A stretch of 8,290 nucleotides of DNA from JAMIFN01 sp035906235. Its GTDB lineage: Bacteria > Pseudomonadota > Gammaproteobacteria > Burkholderiales > Burkholderiaceae_C. A program made the translations under genes and the position numbers. Location: contig JAMIFN010000102.1 in assembly GCA_035906235.1 (NCBI GenBank), positions 1 through 8,290 of the forward strand. The letters run 5' to 3'. Of the stretch, positions 1 to 4,487 are shown in pieces; within the stretch, counting starts at the first letter, position 1; each line of letters starts with the position of its first letter. The notes beneath the pieces were generated by a model. That model was given only the letters and a program-made list of their open reading frames with translations, searched no databases and was not told the origin of the DNA.

Positions 1-494
1 GCAGCAGTTTGCAGGCGCGTGGCTTTAAAGCCCGCCTGCGCCAATGTTTGGGCAATGGCGGTCTGCTCGCCCTCAGGGGCTTGCACCGTCAGTGTGCGTG
101 CGCCCAAGGCAAAGCCCAGCGATTGGATGCTGGCAAAGGCGGCCAGTGCGTGGCGGATTTCGGCTTCTTCGGCGGCGCAATCCATAGCGGGGATGTGATA
201 GAGCGCCGTACCCGGCGGCAGCGAGCTTGGCGCAAGGGGTGTGGCGGGCGTGGCAGCAGCATCGGCGTGTTTGTGCCCGTGCCCATCAGCATGATCATGG
301 TCATGCTGGCAGCACTCGCCCTTGTTCTGGCTGTGTGTGTGGCTGTGTGTGTGCTTGTGCGTGTGCTTGTGCGTGGGCTGTTCGTGCGCTGCTAGCTTGG
401 GGCGCAGTTGGCTCAAATCCACGGCGCAGGCGGCGCTGCCGCAGTCGCTAGGCTCTGTGGCAGCGGGGCTAGGGTGCGTGTGTTTATTTTCCAT
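1..494 (-). CDS. Heavy-metal (Zn/Cd/Pb) P1B-type ATPase, N-terminal part, cut by window edge
   Basis: Inner-membrane exporter that pumps divalent soft metals out of the cytoplasm; only the cytoplasmic N-terminus is in the window. Reading leftward from ATG at 494, 164 codons are open to the edge. Residues 41-76 are extremely His-rich (KHTHKHTHSHTH, then CCQHDHDHADGHGHKHA), a likely metal-sensing or buffering leader. Residues 98-158 form one HMA-type domain with MDCAAEE at 104-110, the MDCxxEE variant found in Zn/Cd/Pb ATPases rather than the CxxC of copper pumps. Divergence from cadR through a shared MerR operator supports the call (cadA/zntA/pbrA group). Membrane segments, DKTGT and CPC-type motifs lie outside the window, so metal specificity is inferred. 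An in-frame ATG at 503 is an alternative start, but it overlaps the predicted -10 element. No Shine-Dalgarno precedes 494. Confidence 0.85.
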   Translation of the reverse strand, partial: MENKHTHPSPAATEPSDCGSAACAVDLSQLRPKLAAHEQPTHKHTHKHTHSHTHSQNKGECCQHDHDHADGHGHKHADAAATPATPLAPSSLPPGTALYHIPAMDCAAEEAEIRHALAAFASIQSLGFALGARTLTVQAPEGEQTAIAQTLAQAGFKATRLQTA

Positions 495-501
495 AGGCCG
501 C

Positions 502-532
502 ATTTAAAACCTTAAAGTTACTGTAAGGTCAA
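502..532 (-). promoter_or_regulatory. MerR-type operator/promoter of the metal ATPase
   Basis: On the minus strand, -35 TTGACC (527-532) and a weak -10 TTAAAT (502-507) are separated by 19 nt. This overlong spacer is the hallmark of promoters that MerR-family activators untwist. A dyad at 509-529 fills the spacer: two 10-nt arms, ACCTTAAAGT and ACTGTAAGGT, around one central T, complementary except for one pair. This matches the known CadR/ZntR/PbrR architecture, so CadR from the adjacent gene is the expected ligand. The -10 ends only 7 nt before the ATPase ATG, so the transcript would have almost no leader. Confidence 0.85.
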
Positions 533-588
533 GGGTGAAAACCCAAACAGGGCAGTGTTGAGGTTGTTTTTAATGGTGTTTTAGTGGT

Positions 589-619
589 TTTAGGCCGTAA
601 ATCCTGCCTGAATAGCTAT
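589..619 (+). repeat. Possible diverged copy 1 of the 31-bp repeat
   Basis: Same orientation as 2972-3002, 23 of 31 positions identical, including the unbroken 9-mer CCTGCCTGA, GCCG and AGCT at the same spacing. It ends just before the cadR Shine-Dalgarno, placing it in the cadR leader. It is weaker than the other two and could be chance. Confidence 0.4.
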
Positions 620-631
620 GAAGGTAATAGC

Positions 632-1066
632 ATGAAAATTGGTGAACTCGCCCAACAAACAGGCACGCCTGTAGCCACCGTGCGCTATTACGAGCAGCAA
701 GGCCTGCTGCCTGCGCCCGCGCGCATGGACAACAATTACCGCCATTACGGGCAGGCGCATAGCGAACGCCTGCAATTCATTTTGCGCTGCCGCAGCTTAA
801 ATATGTCTTTGGCTGAAATTGCCCAGCTGCTTCAGCACCAAGACCAGCCGCAAGCGTCTTGCGGTGAAGTCAACGCCCTGCTTGACCAGCATATTTTGCA
901 AGTCGCGCAGCAACTGGCTGAACTCAAGCAATTACAAATACAGCTCAAGGCCTTGCGCGCCAGCTGCCAAGCGGTGCAAAGCGTGGCTGCCTGCGGCATC
1001 ATGCAAAGCTTAGGCACGGGGACCAGTACAACAAGAGCCGCAAGCGCAGGCCTGCCTGCCGTTTAA
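632..1066 (+). CDS. cadR: Cd(II)/Pb(II)-responsive MerR-family regulator CadR/PbrR
   Basis: Cytoplasmic metal-responsive activator of the divergent ATPase gene, 144 aa. Residues 1-40 are a typical MerR winged helix-turn-helix (MKIGELAQQTGTPVATVRYY, then GLLPAPAR and NYRHY). Residues about 75-112 form the dimerisation helix. The expected metal ligands are C77 (start of the dimer helix), C112 and C121. The 35- and 9-residue spacings equal those of PbrR Cys79/114/123 as I recall them, which separates this protein from mercury or copper sensors; C53 is also present. I chose ATG 632 rather than GTG 584 because the family begins MKIGE and AAGG (621-624) lies 7 nt upstream. The last 16 residues (TGTSTTRAASAGLPAV) are low-complexity, use the uncommon codon AGA, and have no recognised role. 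fbp follows after 32 nt. Confidence 0.9.
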   Translation: MKIGELAQQTGTPVATVRYYEQQGLLPAPARMDNNYRHYGQAHSERLQFILRCRSLNMSLAEIAQLLQHQDQPQASCGEVNALLDQHILQVAQQLAELKQLQIQLKALRASCQAVQSVAACGIMQSLGTGTSTTRAASAGLPAV

Positions 1067-1098
1067 AATCGGCGATTACTTTTTATTTTTGACACACC

Positions 1099-2121
1099 AT
1101 GCCTCAGCCCATTTCGCTCACCCGTTATTTGATCGAGCAGCAACGCATCCACGGCCATATCCCGGCCGAGCTGCGCCTGCTGCTAGAAGTTGTTGCCCGT
1201 GCCTGCAAAAGCATCAGCCGCGCCGTCAGCCAAGGGGCTTTGGGCGGCGTGCTGGGCACGGCAGACAGCTCGAATGTGCAAGGCGAGGTGCAGAAAAAGC
1301 TCGACATCATCGCCAACGAAGTGCTGATTGAAGCCAATGAATGGGGCGGGCATCTGGCCGCCATGGCTTCGGAAGAAATGGAAGGCATCCATTGCGTGCC
1401 CAACCGCTACCCGCACGGCGAATACCTGCTGCTGTTCGATCCCTTGGATGGCTCATCCAATATCGATGTGAATGTCAGCATCGGCACCATCTTCTCGGTC
1501 TTAAAGCGCCACAACGACGACCCTGCGGTGATCGAGCAAGTCTGCGAACAAGACTTTTTGCAAAAAGGCAGCCAGCAGGTTGCGGCTGGTTATTGCGTGT
1601 ACGGCCCGCAAACCACCTTGGTGCTGACCGTGGGCGAAGGCGTGGCCATGTTCACCCTCGACCGCGAGCAAGGCAGCTTTGTGCTCACGCAAGAAGATGT
1701 GCAAATCCCCGCCGACACCAAAGAATTTGCCATCAATATGAGCAATATGCGCCACTGGGATGCGCCTGTTAAACGCTATATCGACGAATGCCTGGCGGGC
1801 GAAGAAGGCCCGCGTGGCAAAAACTTCAATATGCGCTGGATCGCCAGCATGGTGGCCGATGTGCACCGCATCATGACGCGCGGCGGCGTGTTTATGTACC
1901 CCTGGGACAAACGCGAGCCCAACAAACCCGGCAAGCTGCGCCTGATGTACGAGGCCAACCCCATGGCCTGGCTAATCGAGCAAGCTGGCGGCGCCGCCAC
2001 CAATGGGCACGAGCGCATTTTGGATATCTGCCCCAGCAAACTGCACGAGCGTGTCTCTGTCGTGTTGGGCAGCAAAAACGAGGTAGAGCGCGTGACGCAA
2101 TACCACCTTGAAAAAGCATAA
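1099..2121 (+). CDS. fbp: Class I fructose-1,6-bisphosphatase
   Basis: Cytosolic Mg-dependent hydrolysis of fructose-1,6-bisphosphate to fructose-6-phosphate, the committed step of gluconeogenesis (also Calvin-cycle regeneration in autotrophs). The 340 aa are full length for class I. Visible landmarks: SEE at 91-93 (metal ligands), DPLDGSSNID at 114-123 with metal-binding D114 and D117, the substrate-binding stretch NMRWIASMVADVHR at 244-257, GGVFMYP at 262-268, and KLRLMYEANPMAW at 279-291, where E285 is the last metal ligand. The start fits the family N-terminus (ISLTRYL). However, there is no Shine-Dalgarno in the T-rich 32-nt gap after cadR, and I see no convincing promoter there. darP follows 14 nt after the stop. 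All catalytic motifs are intact. Confidence 0.97.
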   Translation: MPQPISLTRYLIEQQRIHGHIPAELRLLLEVVARACKSISRAVSQGALGGVLGTADSSNVQGEVQKKLDIIANEVLIEANEWGGHLAAMASEEMEGIHCVPNRYPHGEYLLLFDPLDGSSNIDVNVSIGTIFSVLKRHNDDPAVIEQVCEQDFLQKGSQQVAAGYCVYGPQTTLVLTVGEGVAMFTLDREQGSFVLTQEDVQIPADTKEFAINMSNMRHWDAPVKRYIDECLAGEEGPRGKNFNMRWIASMVADVHRIMTRGGVFMYPWDKREPNKPGKLRLMYEANPMAWLIEQAGGAATNGHERILDICPSKLHERVSVVLGSKNEVERVTQYHLEKA

Positions 2122-2135
2122 AAGAAGGCAGCAAG

Positions 2136-2810
2136 ATGGCAGGCATCAAAGGCGGGATGAAGCGCGGCTACTATGTCAAAGGGCACTTCGTAGCCGAAGG
2201 CAGCGAGATGGACATCGAGCTCAAAACCGAGCAAATGGGCAGCAAAACCCGCGCCAAAGCGGCAGACAGCGCCAAACAAGACTTGGGCGCCGTGCTCATG
2301 AGCTTGCCCCCCAAACGCTGGGCAGCGTTTGGCCTGCCCGAGATCTTGATCGACGCACTGGCTGAGGCCAAGCGCATCACCGACTTTGAAGGCAAGCGCC
2401 GCCAGATGCAGTACATCGGCAAGCTCATGCGCAAGGTCGATGCTGATGCCTTGGCTACGGCAATTGAGCTGGACGATGTGGCGCACCGCCAGCCTGAGCT
2501 GGTCGCGCCCAAACCGCAACGCGCCTGGACGCAGCGCCTACTGGCTGAAGACGCCGCTCTGCAAACGCTGATAGCCGAACTGCCTGCGGTGGATGTGCAG
2601 CAATTGCGCAGCCTGCTGCGCCAAGCGAAAAAATTGCAAACCAGCGCGCGCGAGCTGCAAAACGCGCAGCCGCCCCAGCCCGATAAAGCCTATGCCGAAC
2701 ACCAAGCGAGCAAACGCGCGGTGAAAAAGCTCGAACGCTATTTGGCACAAGTGCTGGGGGCAGACGATGAGCCTGAGGATGGCGACGATGGCGAGGGCGC
2801 TGAGGCTTAG
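2136..2810 (+). CDS. darP: Ribosome-associated protein DarP (YjgA, DUF615)
   Basis: DarP/YjgA family proteins associate with late 50S ribosomal precursors and promote subunit assembly. This 224-aa protein is somewhat longer than E. coli YjgA (about 180 aa). Family features seen: the Lys-rich N-terminal stretch RGYYVKGHFVAEGSEMDIELK (about 10-30), which I associate with Burkholderiales members; AEAKRITDFEGKRRQMQYIGKLMR at about 75-98, the most conserved block, corresponding to [21 protein letters not shown] in E. coli; VDVQQLRSLLRQAKK at about 152-166; and a C-terminal helix AVKKLERYLAQVL ahead of an acidic tail. A strong Shine-Dalgarno (GAAGG, 2124-2128) sits 7 nt before ATG. The 14-nt gap after fbp suggests one transcript. 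The TAG stop lies inside a degenerate unit of the heptamer repeat that follows, so slippage there could alter the 3' end. Confidence 0.9.
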   Translation: MAGIKGGMKRGYYVKGHFVAEGSEMDIELKTEQMGSKTRAKAADSAKQDLGAVLMSLPPKRWAAFGLPEILIDALAEAKRITDFEGKRRQMQYIGKLMRKVDADALATAIELDDVAHRQPELVAPKPQRAWTQRLLAEDAALQTLIAELPAVDVQQLRSLLRQAKKLQTSARELQNAQPPQPDKAYAEHQASKRAVKKLERYLAQVLGADDEPEDGDDGEGAEA

Positions 2811-2873
2811 GCTTGGGGCTTGGGGCTTGGGGCTTGGGGCTTGGGGCTTGGGGCTTGGGGCTTGGGGCTTGGG
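2811..2873 (+). repeat. Nine tandem GCTTGGG heptamers
   Basis: Nine exact consecutive 7-bp units begin immediately after the darP stop, preceded by a degenerate unit (GGCTTAG) that contains the stop itself. Read another way the tract is GGGG separated by CTT, so the plus strand (and darP mRNA) has runs of four G with 3-nt loops, a strong G-quadruplex pattern. Because 7 is not a multiple of 3, short Gly/Leu/Trp and Pro/Ser/Lys open frames appear through it on both strands; they are artefacts. The array is a likely slippage-prone VNTR. Confidence 0.97.
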
Positions 2874-2954
2874 GCAAGCCCGTCAATGGGCTTCGTCATT
2901 CCCGCGCCATGGCTTTTGTCATGCTGCGCGAAGTCGCAGCACCCAGGTATTTTT
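2866..2954. other. Cluster of three intergenic hairpins, possible 3' end of the fbp-darP transcript
   Basis: Three inverted repeats follow the heptamers: GGCTTG/CAAGCC with a GGG loop (2866-2880); AAGCCC/GGGCTT with a 6-nt loop (2876-2893), mutually exclusive with the first; and TGCTGCG/CGCAGCA with loop CGAAGT (2922-2941). The last has T-rich DNA (TATTTTT, 2948-2954) 6 nt downstream, so it might act as a weak terminator. The text GTCATTCCCGCG between them resembles short palindromic repeats common between betaproteobacterial genes (from memory). The stems are seen directly; a terminator role is inferred. Confidence 0.55.
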
Positions 2955-2971
2955 AGGTATCAAATCCGCGT

Positions 2972-3002
2972 TTTAAGCCGCCAAACCTGCCTGAGCAGCT
3001 CA
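2972..3002 (+). repeat. 31-bp dispersed repeat, copy 2
   Basis: This copy carries the 17-nt core CCTGCCTGAGCAGCTCA and matches the reverse complement of 6360-6390 at 29 of 31 positions. It contains the small palindrome GAGC-A-GCTC. It lies 69 nt past the 3' end of the split uvrD. From here to 3070 no gene is visible. Confidence 0.85.
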
Positions 3003-3070
3003 TGTTTTTGATGTGAGCAATGGCCTCCCGTTTGCGAGATACGAGGCGCAAGTAGATGCAGACGCTGGTT

Positions 3071-4411
3071 CTAGATTTTCTGCAACTTAGCCACACCCAG
3101 CGCCAGCCATTTTTCGCCTGCGCGGGGGAATTTGATTTTGGCTGTAGCCGCCTCGCCATCGCCCTGCAGCGCCAGTACCATGCCTTCGCCAAATTTGGCA
3201 TGAAACACCGCATCGCCAATTTGCAGGCCTAGAGCATTGCCCGCTGCGGCCTTGGGTTTAAAGGGCACATGGGCAGAGCCAAAATCGGCCGCGTCTTTGC
3301 CTCCATATTTGTTGCCATAGCGCGGCTCGCCATCGTTGTCGTCACGCCAGCGGCTTTTGTTTTCATAGCGCTGTTCGCCACCGCTGCCGCCACCTTGGGC
3401 GTAGCCGCCAGAATAGCTTTTGCGGTTGTCGCTGTAGCTGTTGCCACTGGCGCCTCCATAGCCTGCGCCGCCAAAGCGCGCGCGCCCGCCGCTGGGCGGG
3501 GCGTAGCCGCTGTCTTTGGGGCTGAGCCATTTGGTGGTGTGCTCGGGCAGCTCGTCTAAAAAGCGGCTGCGCATGCCGTAGCGGGTATAGCCGTGCAACA
3601 TGCGCGTTTGCGCGTAGCTGATGTAGAGGCGCTGGCGCGCGCGCGTGATGGCCACATACATCAGGCGGCGTTCTTCTTCTAGTGCCTTGGTGTCGAGGCT
3701 GGAGTTTTCGTGGGGAAATAAACCTTCCTCCAGCCCTCCGATAAACACCGCGTCAAATTCCAGGCCTTTGGCCGCGTGTACGGTCATCAGCTGCACCGCA
3801 TCTTGCCCGGCTTGGGCTTGGTTGTCACCCGCCTCCAGCGCGGCGTGGGTGAGGAAGGCCACTAGGGGGCTGATGACTTCGCCGGTATCTTTATTGGTAA
3901 AAGGGCGGGGAATATCCTTTGCACTCGAAGAAAAAGATGGTTCGTGATGAATGTATGGCCTTTCTTCGCTAGTTGTCGGTGGTGGTGCTAGCGGGGTTAG
4001 TTGAGGAAGCTGTGGCTCTTTTGGGTATGTGGAGGTGGGGCGTTCGAAACCAACATCGATTGGGAAATTGGTATCTAGATTTTTGGCCAGTAGCTGCCCA
4101 GATTTTTTTTCGTAATCAGCTTGAATTTCGCGTATAAATCTTTCAGTGTTTGCTTGTAGTTGCTGTATTTCTTCTACGGAGAGGTGCTGCGAATTGGAAG
4201 ATGTATATGTTGGTTCGGTCTCAAGAATCTCATTTTTTTCAAAAAGCCTCTTAAAGCAGGATGAGCCATAAATCTTGATACCTTCTGGTTCCCTGACTAC
4301 ATGAATTGCTTTCCAAATTGGACGATTGCAATTTGGAGCTTGGCATTTCACTTTTGCATATTCAGGCGCTTCAAAGATGCCAAGTTTTTCATAGAGGTTA
4401 GTTTTAGTCAT
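3071..4411 (-). CDS. uvrD: UvrD helicase, C-terminal half (motifs V-VI) fused to a novel Cys-containing N-terminal domain
   Basis: 446-aa second half of the split DNA helicase II. Residues about 1-174 are foreign to UvrD and come from AT-rich DNA: MTKTNLYEKLGIF, then C23-x4-C28 and a GSSCF motif with C52 (H37 between), a possible small zinc-binding fold, then a Gln/Glu-rich helix (about 77-110) and a Pro/Ser linker. UvrD resumes at DTGEV (175) and SPLVAFLTHAALEAGDN, motif V TVHAAKGLEFD (210-220) and motif VI EEERRLMYVAITRARQRL (245-262). A Gly/Arg/Ser/Tyr-rich linker (about 308-372) leads to the C-terminal UvrD/PcrA Tudor-like domain (about 397-446). Start 4411 is secure: AGGAGG at 4417-4422, 5 nt away, and an in-frame TAG 12 nt upstream. 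It overlaps the upstream half by 8 nt, so coupled translation is likely. Alone it lacks Walker A and cannot hydrolyse ATP; whether it pairs with the other half is inference. Confidence 0.9.
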   Translation of the reverse strand: MTKTNLYEKLGIFEAPEYAKVKCQAPNCNRPIWKAIHVVREPEGIKIYGSSCFKRLFEKNEILETEPTYTSSNSQHLSVEEIQQLQANTERFIREIQADYEKKSGQLLAKNLDTNFPIDVGFERPTSTYPKEPQLPQLTPLAPPPTTSEERPYIHHEPSFSSSAKDIPRPFTNKDTGEVISPLVAFLTHAALEAGDNQAQAGQDAVQLMTVHAAKGLEFDAVFIGGLEEGLFPHENSSLDTKALEEERRLMYVAITRARQRLYISYAQTRMLHGYTRYGMRSRFLDELPEHTTKWLSPKDSGYAPPSGGRARFGGAGYGGASGNSYSDNRKSYSGGYAQGGGSGGEQRYENKSRWRDDNDGEPRYGNKYGGKDAADFGSAHVPFKPKAAAGNALGLQIGDAVFHAKFGEGMVLALQGDGEAATAKIKFPRAGEKWLALGVAKLQKI

Positions 4412-4487
4412 GGTCGCCTCCTAGGCTATCGAAGTCTTGGCTTCTTTCGGATTGGTTTACTGGCCGATAGATGTCTTTCGTTTTAGT
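3890..4487 (-). mobile_element. AT-rich insertion splitting uvrD (origin unknown)
   Basis: Edges are placed where UvrD similarity ends (PIDE, codon at 4488-4490) and resumes (DTGEV, codon at 3887-3889), so they are approximate. Hand counts give 35% and 38% GC for lines 4201-4260 and 4081-4140, against 62% for 4561-4620 in uvrD. The length, about 598 nt, is not a multiple of three. The insert contains a 27-codon tail and stop for the upstream half, a Shine-Dalgarno, and the 5' portion of the second reading frame. I see no transposase, no clear terminal inverted repeats and no exact target duplication; 'mobile' is inferred from composition and position only. Confidence 0.55.

Noticed and set aside
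9..507. Plus-strand open frames (9-395, 227-451, 322-507) over the left edge
   Set aside because: They are antisense shadows of the metal ATPase; the Cys/Val/Leu-rich translation comes from the complement of His codons.
603..611. Neisseriaceae-type DNA uptake sequence (CTGCCTGA resemblance)
   Set aside because: The copies share a longer 31-bp unit unlike the 10-12 bp uptake words, they are few, and the genes point to Burkholderiales.
1089..1094. TTGACA as a -35 box for fbp
   Set aside because: It sits 4 nt before the ATG, so transcription would begin inside the gene.
2811..2873. CRISPR array or telomere-like repeat
   Set aside because: There are no spacers and the unit is 7 bp; the G-rich look resembles telomeres but there is no replicon end here.
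2455..3011. Open frames with PSPKPQA or LGAWGLG repeats
   Set aside because: They are the 7-bp array read in 21-bp periods; no start signal or family resemblance.
4404..4411. Sequencing frameshift as the cause of the uvrD split
   Set aside because: The interruption is about 600 nt of foreign AT-rich DNA with its own ribosome-binding site, not a single-base error at a homopolymer.
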